Source of the DNA: CAVZCC01 sp963773765
GTDB taxonomy: Bacteria > Actinomycetota > Acidimicrobiia > Acidimicrobiales > Microtrichaceae
DNA length: 64,000 bases
Direction: 5' to 3'
NCBI GenBank assembly: GCA_963773765.1
Contig: CAVZCC010000001.1
Coordinates: 1,240,001-1,304,000, forward strand
The stretch's first letter is position 1; each line of letters begins with the position of its first letter. Shown here one piece after another: positions 27,377 to 34,746 of this stretch. The notes beneath the pieces are model-generated. The model saw only the letters and a list, made by a program, of their open reading frames with translations, made no database searches and was not told the origin of the DNA. Made by a program: the position numbers and the translations under genes.

Positions 27377-28343
27377 GTGGAACTCAGTTGTGCCTTCGCC
27401 CCCCGCCCCGACCTGCCCGACCTGGTCCGCCGCGCCGAGCAGCTCGGATACCGCCGGGCCTGGGTCTACGACTCCCCCGCGCTGTTCGGCGACTGCTGGA
27501 TGGCGCTGGCACGGTGCGCCGACGCCACCTCCACCATCGGCCTGGGCCCGGCGGTCCTGGTGCCGTCGCTCCGGCACGTCATGGTCAACGCGGCGGCGAT
27601 CGCTGACCTGGAGCGCCTGGCCCCGGGTCGCACCGCGGCAGCGATCGGCACCGGGTTCACCGGCCGGTTCGTCCTGGGCCAGCAGCCCATGACCTGGGCC
27701 GCCACGGAGCGCTACCTGCGCCAGCTCACCGGACTGCTCCGGGGTGACACGGTGGAGGTCGACGGGGCGCCCGTCCGCATGATCCATCCCGACGGCTACG
27801 TGGCCGACCGGCCCGTCCCCACCCCGATCCTGGTGGGCGCCAACGGACCCAAGGGACTTGCCGTGGCGCGGGACGTCGGGGCCGACGGGGTGGTCTCGAT
27901 CTTCGGGGGCCAGCCCGGGTGGGACTGGTGCTCGCTCTTCGCCTACGGCACGGTGCTGGACGAGGGCGAGGACCCGGGCTCCGACCGTGTGCTCGACGCT
28001 GCGGGACCGGGAGCCGCGGTGGTGTTCCACGGCATGTACGAGGCGGACCCGGCCCTCCTCGACGCCTTCGACGGCGGCGCCGGCGTGGCGGGCCGCCGTG
28101 GAGCGGTTCCCGGAACGGGAGCGACACCTGCACACCCACGAGGAGCACTTCGTGGGCATGACGAACCGGGACCGGGACTCCGTCACGCCGGGGCTCATCA
28201 CCTCCACCACGTGGACCGGCACCCGGGCCGAACTGAGCGAGCGCCTGGACGGTGCGGCGGCCGGTGGCGTCACCGAGTTCATGTACGCCCCGATGGGCCC
28301 GGACATCGAACGGGAGCTCGAGGCGTTCCGCTCCCTGTTCTGA
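27377..28343 (+). CDS. LLM-class F420/FMN-dependent oxidoreductase, one-base frameshift
   Basis: TIM-barrel oxidoreductase of the luciferase-like group, about 321 residues. The GTG start at 27377 yields VELSCAFAPRPDLPDLVRRAEQLGY. Conserved parts include LGYRRAWVYDSP, TIGLGPAVLVPSLRHV, GRTAAAIGTGFTGR and PTPILVGANGPKG. Near 28075-28090 the frame changes by +1: the C-terminal part (PAWRAAVERFPERERHLHTHEEH to LEAFRSLF) reads in the next frame, here split as PAWRAAVERF and HLHTHEEH. Actinobacterial members mostly use F420. TAGGTT lies eight bases before the start. The indel is in a GC run and probably technical. Confidence 0.8.
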
Positions 28344-28397
28344 GGCCCGCAGCGCCCGGCACCGCAGCGGGCTGGACGTGATCGCCGGAGGACGGGC

Positions 28398-29213
28398 TCA
28401 GAGCAGACCGTCGGAGAAGAACGGGTCGTCGATGACCGGGCGGTCGTCGGGCACCGCCTCCGGCTCCTCCTCGCCGACCCACGCCGCGTAGCCCTCGGAC
28501 TCCAGGCGGTCGGCCAGCTCCGGTCCGCCCGACTCCAGGATCCGACCCTTGGCGAAGATGTGCACCACGTCCGGGTGGAGTTCCTCCAGCAGGCGCGTGT
28601 AGTGGGTGATGGCCAGCACGCCGAGCTGCTCGCCGCCGTGCAGCCCGACCTTGGTGGCCTCCTCGATGCGACGCGACACCGCCCGCAGGGCGTCGATGTC
28701 CAGGCCGGAGTCCAGTTCGTCCAGGATCGCGATGCGGGGCTCCAGGACGGTCAGTTGCAGCGTGTCGTTGCGCTTCTTCTCGCCACCGGAGAGGTCCACG
28801 TTGAGGGGGCGGTCCAGGAACGCGCGGTCGAAGCCGATCCGGTCCGCCTCCTCCTCCAGCCGGGCCCCCACCAGCGCCCGGTCCCGCCCGGAGGCCACGA
28901 AGGCCTCCTCCAGGACGTCGGACATGCGGACGCCCGGCACCTCCGTGGGGTACTGCATGGCCAGGTACAGGCCGGCCTGGGCCCGCTCCCACGGGGCCAG
29001 GCCCAGCAGGTCGACGCCGTCCAGGGTGACCGACCCGCCGGTGACCTCATAGCCCGGCTTGCCCATCAACACGTTGGACAGGGTCGACTTGCCCGAGCCG
29101 TTGGGTCCCATGACGGCGTGCACCTCACCCGAGCGGACGGTGAGGTCCACCCCGGTCAGGATGTCCTTGCCGGCCACGGAGGCCCGCAGGTCGGTGATCC
29201 GCAACTCGCTCAT
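28398..29213 (-). CDS. sufC: Fe-S cluster assembly ATPase SufC (copy 2, in sufD operon)
   Basis: 271-residue SufC. Walker A GPNGSGKS, DLSGGEKKRNDTLQL signature and IAILDELDSGLDIDALR Walker B are intact. Its place directly after sufD and a Rieske ferredoxin matches the standard actinobacterial suf operon, so this is the likelier partner of SufB and SufD. The C-terminus carries an acidic extension of about 25 residues absent from the other copy. It overlaps the Rieske gene by one base (TGATG). Confidence 0.94.
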   Translation of the reverse strand: MSELRITDLRASVAGKDILTGVDLTVRSGEVHAVMGPNGSGKSTLSNVLMGKPGYEVTGGSVTLDGVDLLGLAPWERAQAGLYLAMQYPTEVPGVRMSDVLEEAFVASGRDRALVGARLEEEADRIGFDRAFLDRPLNVDLSGGEKKRNDTLQLTVLEPRIAILDELDSGLDIDALRAVSRRIEEATKVGLHGGEQLGVLAITHYTRLLEELHPDVVHIFAKGRILESGGPELADRLESEGYAAWVGEEEPEAVPDDRPVIDDPFFSDGLL

Positions 29214-29563
29214 CACTGCGCTCCGTTCTGGGGGGAGGGGTCCACCATCACGTCCCCGTCCACCACCGCCACGGCGAAGGTCGGGACGGGACGGACGGCG
29301 GGAAGGGACCTGGGGGCCCCGGTCCGGAGGTCGAACTCGCTGCCGTGCTTGGGGCACTCCACGGTGCAGGCCCTGGCGTCCACGTCGCCACCGGACAGCG
29401 ACACATCGGCGTGGCTGCACCGGTCGCCGATCACGTAGACGTCCTGGCCCAGGCGCACCACGGACACCGCCCGGTCGCCCAGCTGGAACTGCTGCGCCTC
29501 GCCGTCGGCCAGGTCCTCCAGGGCGCACAACCGCACGGGAACGGCCGCCGGACCGCCGTTCAC
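29213..29563 (-). CDS. Rieske-type [2Fe-2S] ferredoxin
   Basis: 116-residue Rieske protein of the non-heme oxygenase ferredoxin group. The cluster ligands are C49 and H51 (RCSHADVSL) and C70 and H73 (ECPKHGSEF). Such a gene sits between sufD and sufC in many actinobacterial suf operons, where it may supply electrons or report cluster status. The GTG start overlaps the sufD stop by four bases (GTGA) and its own stop overlaps sufC, giving tight translational coupling. Confidence 0.92.
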   Translation of the reverse strand: MNGGPAAVPVRLCALEDLADGEAQQFQLGDRAVSVVRLGQDVYVIGDRCSHADVSLSGGDVDARACTVECPKHGSEFDLRTGAPRSLPAVRPVPTFAVAVVDGDVMVDPSPQNGAQ

Positions 29564-30903
29564 GACGCCACCTCGGCCGTCGGCGCCACGCCGACCACCT
29601 CGGCCGTCGGCGCGACACCGACCTTGCGGTCGAGCAGCACGCCGAGGCGACTGCGGACCGCCGGGGCCAGGGCGGGCACCGGCAGGTCGTCCAGCACCTC
29701 GTCGAAGAACCCGCCCACGATCAGGCGTTCCGCCGCCGCGGTGGGAACGCCCCGGCTCTCCAGGTAGAACCGCTGGTCCTCGTCCACCGGTCCCACCGTC
29801 GAGGCGTGCGAGCAGTGCACGTCGTTGTTCTCGATCTCCAGGTTGGGCACGGACTCGGCCCAGGCGTGCTCGGACAGCTTGAGGTTGCGGTTGGTCTGGA
29901 AGGCGTTGGTGCCCCGGGCCTCCGGCTTGATGCGGATGAGGCCGGTGTAGACGGAGTGCGACCGGTCCGCCACCGCACCCTTGAACAGCAGGTTGGACGT
30001 CGTGTCCTGCCCCCGGTGCTCCTGGAACGTGCGCAGGTCCAGCATCTGGTCGCCCACCCCGAAGTAGATGCTCGACAGGTTGCCGGTGGCACCCCGGCCT
30101 TCCAGGCGGCAGTCCATGCGCAGCCGGGCGTAGTCACCGCCGATGGCCGCGGCGCCCACCGACAGCGTGGCGTCCTGGCCGACGGTGGCCACGAACGACC
30201 CGAGTTGCCAGACGGACGGACCCAGGTCCTGCAGGGATGCGTAGTCCACCCGGGCGGCCGGACCCACGTCGATCTCGGTCAGCGGGGCGGTGAGCGCCTC
30301 GACGTCGTCCGAGAGAGACGCCTCGATCACCGAGCACCGCGAGTTCTCCCCGGCCCGGACGCTGAGGCGGGGGAAGGTGGCCCGGCCCGGCGCGGTCAGG
30401 TACGACACCACCGCCACCGGGTGCGCCACCTCCACGCCCCGCGGGACATCCAGGCCGACCGGAGCCGCACCGAACGCGTCGTTGTAGAGCGCGAACAGGT
30501 CGTGGGGCTCGGTCATCGTGACACCGAGGACACCCCGGTCGTCCGGGTCGAGCGACAGCGGACCGAACGTGACGCCCTGCGCCCGGGCCGCCTCTCCCAT
30601 GACGTGGCGCGCCACGCGACCGTCCACCAGGACGACCACCCCGGCCAGGTCACCCAGTCCGGCGACCAGGTCCTCCACCGCCGGGGGCACGGCGGGGGCG
30701 GGACCGGTGTCCGCACCGTCGGCGGCAGGAGCGAACCGGGCCAGGTCCAGGTCCGCCACGCGGCTGTAGCGCCACTCCTCGGCGTCGGTGGACGGGAGCG
30801 GGAAGTCGACGGCGGAGGCCGCCGCCTCGGAACGCCGTTGCACGAGCCAGTCCGGCCCGGGGAGCCGGCGCGCCGCATCAGGGGAGAAGGTGTCCGTGAG
30901 CAC
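29560..30903 (-). CDS. sufD: Fe-S cluster assembly protein SufD
   Basis: 447-residue beta-helix scaffold subunit that with SufB and SufC builds Fe-S clusters. EEWRYSRVADLDL is the typical N-terminal motif, and the core shows LRTFQEHRGQDTTSNLLFKGAV and NDVHCSHASTVGPVDEDQRFYL in separate conserved blocks. The C-terminus ends in a tandem repeat of VGVAPTAEV. The GTG start follows TAAATT by six bases, implying a leaderless message, with the SUF operator overlapping. SufD is separated from sufB by 2 kb of other genes, unusual for actinobacteria. Confidence 0.94.
   Translation of the reverse strand: MLTDTFSPDAARRLPGPDWLVQRRSEAAASAVDFPLPSTDAEEWRYSRVADLDLARFAPAADGADTGPAPAVPPAVEDLVAGLGDLAGVVVLVDGRVARHVMGEAARAQGVTFGPLSLDPDDRGVLGVTMTEPHDLFALYNDAFGAAPVGLDVPRGVEVAHPVAVVSYLTAPGRATFPRLSVRAGENSRCSVIEASLSDDVEALTAPLTEIDVGPAARVDYASLQDLGPSVWQLGSFVATVGQDATLSVGAAAIGGDYARLRMDCRLEGRGATGNLSSIYFGVGDQMLDLRTFQEHRGQDTTSNLLFKGAVADRSHSVYTGLIRIKPEARGTNAFQTNRNLKLSEHAWAESVPNLEIENNDVHCSHASTVGPVDEDQRFYLESRGVPTAAAERLIVGGFFDEVLDDLPVPALAPAVRSRLGVLLDRKVGVAPTAEVVGVAPTAEVAS
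29573..29628. repeat. Tandem 30-bp duplication at the 3' end of sufD
   Basis: Two adjacent near-identical units encode VGVAPTAEV twice at the SufD C-terminus, differing by two bases. The duplication is in frame and should not affect the scaffold fold. Confidence 0.6.
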
Positions 30904-30909
30904 GCCCCG

Positions 30910-30936
30910 AATTTACACTACGGACGTAGTGGATAT
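30910..30936. promoter_or_regulatory. SUF operator B with leaderless sufD promoter, inside the EVE gene's last codons
   Basis: Minus strand reads ATATCCACTAC-GTCC-GTAGTGTAAATT. CACTAC/GTAGTG matches operator A exactly and the flanks are similar. TAAATT (30915-30910) ends six bases before the sufD GTG. The same bases encode the last residues and TAG stop of the upstream EVE gene. Confidence 0.75.
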
Positions 30937-31448
30937 TCAGTCGGGGCCAGGGCCCCGTCGCCGCCCAGGAGGTCGCTGAGCGCCTCCCACTCCTCCGGCG
31001 TCAGGGCGACCGGGCTCCCCAGCCGGGGCACCCGGAGGATCTCCGTGCCGGCCAGGCGGGGGTCGGCGCGCACCTCGGCGGCCGTGACCGGCCGGTCCAG
31101 CGCCGCCAGACGGACCTCCACGTACGGCCGCACCTGCTGCTGGGCCGCCAGGTCCCGCCACAACGGGTCGTCGGGTTCCCCGACGTCGGCCCGGGCCTCC
31201 GCAGTGACCACACCCACGGCCCGGACACCGGGCTCCAGGACCGGGTCCCCGCGGGTGACCCACAGGACAGCGGGGTGGCCGGGTGCCATCAGACCGGCCC
31301 GGTACGACGGGGCCAGGCGCCAGCGGTCCACCTCCACCCCGGAGGCCAGGAAGGTGCCGATGTCCCACACCGCAGGATTCGCCTTGAGCAGCCAGGCTCC
31401 CACCGTGGTCCCGTCGCGGAGCCGGGCCACCGGCCCGGCCGGGGTCAC
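30918..31448 (-). CDS. EVE-domain protein
   Basis: 176 residues. The N-terminal half (AWLLKANPAVWDIGTFLASG, VDRWRLAPSYRAGLMAPGHPAVLWVTRG) matches the PUA-like EVE fold that binds modified bases in DNA or RNA. The C-terminal part (VRPYVEVRLAALDRPVTAAEVRA) resembles the partner region often found in solo EVE proteins. Its start overlaps the preceding Cys-rich gene by four bases (GTGA), and its last codons contain the sufD promoter and operator. EVE proteins accompany restriction systems in some genomes, but none is seen here. Confidence 0.75.
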   Translation of the reverse strand: MTPAGPVARLRDGTTVGAWLLKANPAVWDIGTFLASGVEVDRWRLAPSYRAGLMAPGHPAVLWVTRGDPVLEPGVRAVGVVTAEARADVGEPDDPLWRDLAAQQQVRPYVEVRLAALDRPVTAAEVRADPRLAGTEILRVPRLGSPVALTPEEWEALSDLLGGDGALAPTEYPLRP

Positions 31449-31813
31449 GAGGGGCGCTTGGGCCGGCGGCGGAAGAACCGCTTCCAGCTGCCGTCACCGG
31501 GGGACTCGGCATCCACCTCGGCCCGGACCCTGGGCACGGCCGCGTTCACGATGTCCTCCGCCTCGTCGAGCAGGGCGGCGATGGACGGGTCCTCGCCCAG
31601 CCCGGGGGGCTCGGGCGGCGTGGGCGGCGTCACGAGGGTCCCGTGGGCCCAGTTCACGTCCGCCAGGCGGGGTTGGTACGCCGGGCAGTCCTCCGGGCAC
31701 CGCCAGGGCGCCTCCGGCGCCAGGTCCAGGTCGCACTTCCGGACCGTCTCCCCGTTCGGGTAGGCCCGGCTCTCGAAGAACTTGCAGCTCTCCCGCATCG
31801 GCATGGCGGTCAT
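31445..31813 (-). CDS. Conserved hypothetical protein with N-terminal cysteines
   Basis: 122 residues. The N-terminal 45 residues hold four cysteines (CKFF, CDLD, CPEDC) that could coordinate zinc or a cluster; the remainder is acidic with a basic tail FFRRRPKRPS. Three in-frame ATGs (31813, 31804, 31798) are possible; the first is used. The stop overlaps the EVE start, so the pair is co-translated. No family was recognised with confidence. Confidence 0.6.
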   Translation of the reverse strand: MTAMPMRESCKFFESRAYPNGETVRKCDLDLAPEAPWRCPEDCPAYQPRLADVNWAHGTLVTPPTPPEPPGLGEDPSIAALLDEAEDIVNAAVPRVRAEVDAESPGDGSWKRFFRRRPKRPS

Positions 31814-31915
31814 TGTGGCAAACGACCGGGCCCGAGCGGACCGCGGGCCCAACCCGGCCGGTGCGGCGCACAGGGAATGCTCAACGGTGGTCCACCCCCG
31901 GCCGACACATGGGGC

Positions 31916-32872
31916 ATGACCGAATCTCCGGGCCCGACCCCCGAAGGGGGACGTCCGTTGGACGCGCACGTGCGGCGGGTCCTGGACGCGGCCGAGGTCC
32001 CGGTCGCCACCCTGGACGCGGAGGGCCGGCTGGTCAGCGCCAACCCGGCGTTCGCCCGGGTGTGCGGACGGGCCGCGGGTGAGTTGCTCGGCCTGCACGT
32101 CCTCGCCCTGTGCCCGGGACAGGACCAGGCCGCCATGACCTCCACGATCGTGCACCTGATCGGACGGGTCGCCGATGTGGAACGGGGCGAGCTGCGGGTG
32201 GTCGGCGCCGACGGAAGGGTCCGCGTGCTGGGCCTGACCCTGGGCGCACTTCCGGCCGAGGACGGCCGGATCGACCGGATCCTGGCCATCGCCGAGGACC
32301 TCACCGAAGACAGGCGGCGGGCCCGGCGGCGGCGGGCCGACGCCTTGGCCGCCACCCACGACGCCGTGCACGACCGGGAGACGGGCCTGCCCAACGAACG
32401 CGGGCTGACCCTGTTGCTGGCCTCCGCAGTGCGGCGCTCGACCCAGACCGGGGCGCCCTTCGGCCTGCTCCGCTGCGACGTCACCAACCTGGACGAGATC
32501 GAACACGCCCACGGCCCCGCCGTCGCCCGGGACGCACTGGCCCTGCTGGCGGACCGGTTGGGGCAACGGCTGCGGCCGGCGGACAGCGTGACCCGGACCG
32601 GTACCGGGACGTTCGCCATCACCGCCGAGGACCTCCACGACCCACAGGACGCGGCCGGCGTGGCCTACCGGTTGCTGGCCGCCGTGGTGGAACCGATCCG
32701 CACCGGCGACGCCGCGGTCGACGTCGCCATCACGATCGGGATCGCCATCGGTGACGGCGCGGCGTCGCCCCACTCGCTGCTGGCGGACGCGTCACAAGCT
32801 GCGACGCTGGCCCGCCAGGACGGCGACGGGTCGTTCCGGCTGCTGGACACCCGGACCCCGACCCCGGCCTGA
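31916..32872 (+). CDS. PAS-domain protein with degenerate GGDEF domain
   Basis: 318 residues. Residues about 18-130 form a PAS sensor (VLDAAEVPVATLDAEGRLVSAN). A linking helix rich in arginine leads to a GGDEF-type domain starting HDRETGLPNERGLTLLL. The catalytic loop that should read GG[D/E]EF is TGTGTF, and metal-binding acids are partly lost, so diguanylate cyclase activity is not expected; it may bind nucleotides or act as an allosteric partner. No membrane segment, so a cytosolic sensor. ATG 31877 is an alternative start. Confidence 0.75.
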   Translation: MTESPGPTPEGGRPLDAHVRRVLDAAEVPVATLDAEGRLVSANPAFARVCGRAAGELLGLHVLALCPGQDQAAMTSTIVHLIGRVADVERGELRVVGADGRVRVLGLTLGALPAEDGRIDRILAIAEDLTEDRRRARRRRADALAATHDAVHDRETGLPNERGLTLLLASAVRRSTQTGAPFGLLRCDVTNLDEIEHAHGPAVARDALALLADRLGQRLRPADSVTRTGTGTFAITAEDLHDPQDAAGVAYRLLAAVVEPIRTGDAAVDVAITIGIAIGDGAASPHSLLADASQAATLARQDGDGSFRLLDTRTPTPA

Positions 32873-32873
32873 A

Positions 32874-32985
32874 CTTCGCCACTCTGTCGGACGGCCGGCC
32901 TCGTTCCTCAGCCGACCGACCCCTCCCCCCACCTTCGCCACCCTGTCGGACGGCCGGCCTCGTTCCTCAGCCGACCGACCCCTCC
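32874..32985. repeat. 53-bp direct repeat duplicating the sufB 3' end
   Basis: Copies at 32874-32926 and 32933-32985 share 52 of 53 bases with a 59-base period. The second copy contains the last codons and stop of sufB on the minus strand; the first is a non-coding duplicate between convergent genes. Confidence 0.85.
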
Positions 32986-34361
32986 ATCTGCAGCTCGATC
33001 AGGCGCGACCACTCGACCGCGTACTCCATGGGGAGCGTACGGGTGACGGGTTCGATGAACCCGTTCACGACCATGGACATGGCCTGCTCCTCCGAGAGGC
33101 CCCGGCTCATCAGGTAGAAGAGCTGCTCGTCGGCCACCTTGGACACGGTGGCCTCGTGGCCGACGATGGCGCTCTGGGCGCCGATCTCCATGTACGGGTA
33201 GGTGTCCGACACCGAGTCGTCGTCCAGGATCAACGCGTCGCACTGCACGTGGGAACGGCAGCCGTAGGCATCGTCCTCCACCCGCACCAGCCCCCGGTAC
33301 GACGTCTTGCCTCCGTCCTTGGAGATGGACTTGGACACGATCTTGGAGGTCGTCTCCGGCGCGGCGTGGACCATCTTGGCGCCCGTGTCCTGGTGCTGCC
33401 CGGCGCCGGCGTAGGCCACCGAGAGGACCTCACCGGACGCCTTGGGCCCGACCATGACGACGCCCGGGTACTTCATGGTGAGGCGTGAGCCGATGTTGCC
33501 GTCGATCCATTCCATGTGGCCCTCGGCCTCCACCATCGCCCGCTTGGTGACCAGGTTGAACACGTTGGAGGACCAGTTCTGGATGGTGGTGTAGGTGACC
33601 CGCGCCGACGGCTTCACCACGATCTCGACCACGGCGGAGTGCAGCGAGTCCGACGTGTACACCGGGGCCGAGCACCCCTCGATGTAGTGCACCTTGGAGC
33701 CCTCGTCCGCGATGATGAGGGTCCGTTCGAACTGGCCCATGTTCTCCGCGTTGATGCGGAAGTAGGCCTGCAGCGGCATCTCCACCTCCACGCCGGGAGG
33801 CACGTAGATGAAGGACCCGCCGGACCACACCGACGAGTTGAGCGCGGAGAACTTGTTGTCGTTGCGGGGGATGACGGTGCCGAAGTACTGCTTGACGATC
33901 TCGGGGTACTCCCGCAGCGCGGTGTCCATGTCGCAGAAGATGACACCCTGGCGTTCCAGGTCCTCGCGGTTGCGGTGGAACACCACCTCCGACTCGTACT
34001 GGGCAGTCACGCCGGCCAGGTACTTGCGCTCCGCCTCCGGGATACCCAGCTTCTCGTAGGTGTTCTTGATGGCGTCGGGGAGCTCGTCCCACTCGTCCAC
34101 CTGATGGTCGGTGGGCTTGATGTAATAGAAGATGTCGTCGAAGTAGATCTCCGACATGTCACCGCCCCAGGTGGGGAGCGGACGCTTCTCGAAGGCCCGG
34201 AGGGACTTGAGCCGGTAGTCCAGCATCCACTGGGGCTCACCCTTCATCCAGGACATCTCCCGCACGATGTCCTCGTTCAGGCCCCGCTTGGGCTTGAAGA
34301 CGTACTGCTCCTCGTCGCTCCAGCCGAGCGAGTACTTGGAGAGGTCGAGGTCGACCGACAT
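32967..34361 (-). CDS. sufB: Fe-S cluster assembly protein SufB
   Basis: 464-residue scaffold subunit that accepts sulfur from SufU and holds the nascent cluster with SufC and SufD. YVFKPKRGLNEDIVREMSWMKGEP is the family start (seen as YVFKPKRG and REMSWMKGEP), and SSVWSGGSFIYVPPGVEVE, EGCSAPVY and GGKTSYRGLVRV are conserved. The ATG at 34361 has GGAGGA upstream, unlike the other two SUF units. It stands alone as a monocistronic unit, 2 kb away from sufD. A 53-bp repeat begins at its stop. Confidence 0.96.
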   Translation of the reverse strand: MSVDLDLSKYSLGWSDEEQYVFKPKRGLNEDIVREMSWMKGEPQWMLDYRLKSLRAFEKRPLPTWGGDMSEIYFDDIFYYIKPTDHQVDEWDELPDAIKNTYEKLGIPEAERKYLAGVTAQYESEVVFHRNREDLERQGVIFCDMDTALREYPEIVKQYFGTVIPRNDNKFSALNSSVWSGGSFIYVPPGVEVEMPLQAYFRINAENMGQFERTLIIADEGSKVHYIEGCSAPVYTSDSLHSAVVEIVVKPSARVTYTTIQNWSSNVFNLVTKRAMVEAEGHMEWIDGNIGSRLTMKYPGVVMVGPKASGEVLSVAYAGAGQHQDTGAKMVHAAPETTSKIVSKSISKDGGKTSYRGLVRVEDDAYGCRSHVQCDALILDDDSVSDTYPYMEIGAQSAIVGHEATVSKVADEQLFYLMSRGLSEEQAMSMVVNGFIEPVTRTLPMEYAVEWSRLIELQMEGSVG

Positions 34362-34746
34362 GGGGGTCCTCCAGGAGGGAAGCGAATTTCTCCTACGGGC
34401 ATAGTAACAACTGTGCCCGGGAGATGACACGGCGCGGACCGGTGAAACCCGGCCATGGCACGCCCGGTGGCGGGTGGCAGCGCCAGATGGCAGGATCCCG
34501 CCCGAACACTGGGCTCTCGGCGGCGGAACCGGTCGACACCCAGAGTTCATCTCGACTTCGACACAGAATCGTAACCAGATGGGCAGCAGATCTGTAAAGA
34601 TCGCGCCGATCAAGCCGACAGGAATCGTGTCCGATGACGAGGAGGGGGACGGCAACACCTGTCCCCCGGACGATCCATCAGGTCTGGTACCCGCGCAAGG
34701 GCCGCCCGAGAGGGCGACCGACATCAGAACGATCGGAGACAGGAAC
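34362..34746. other. 385-bp gene-free region between sufB and glycoside hydrolase
   Basis: The left part holds the sufB leader and operator C. The right part is less GC-rich than its surroundings with several AT-rich patches (34540-34625), but no consensus riboswitch, ORF with ribosome binding site, or clear promoter was identified. It probably contains the glycoside hydrolase promoter and a long leader. Confidence 0.5.
34385..34411. promoter_or_regulatory. SUF operator C upstream of sufB
   Basis: Minus strand reads TTGTTACTAT-GCCC-GTAGGAGAAATT. It fits the consensus ACTAY-N4-GTAGK-N2-AAATW of operators A and B but is less symmetric, so it may bind the regulator more weakly. Confidence 0.6.

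Noticed and set aside
34474..34746. Extended N-terminus of the glycoside hydrolase from 34474
   Set aside because: The extension is low in coding character and the lipoprotein signal begins cleanly at GTG 34747.
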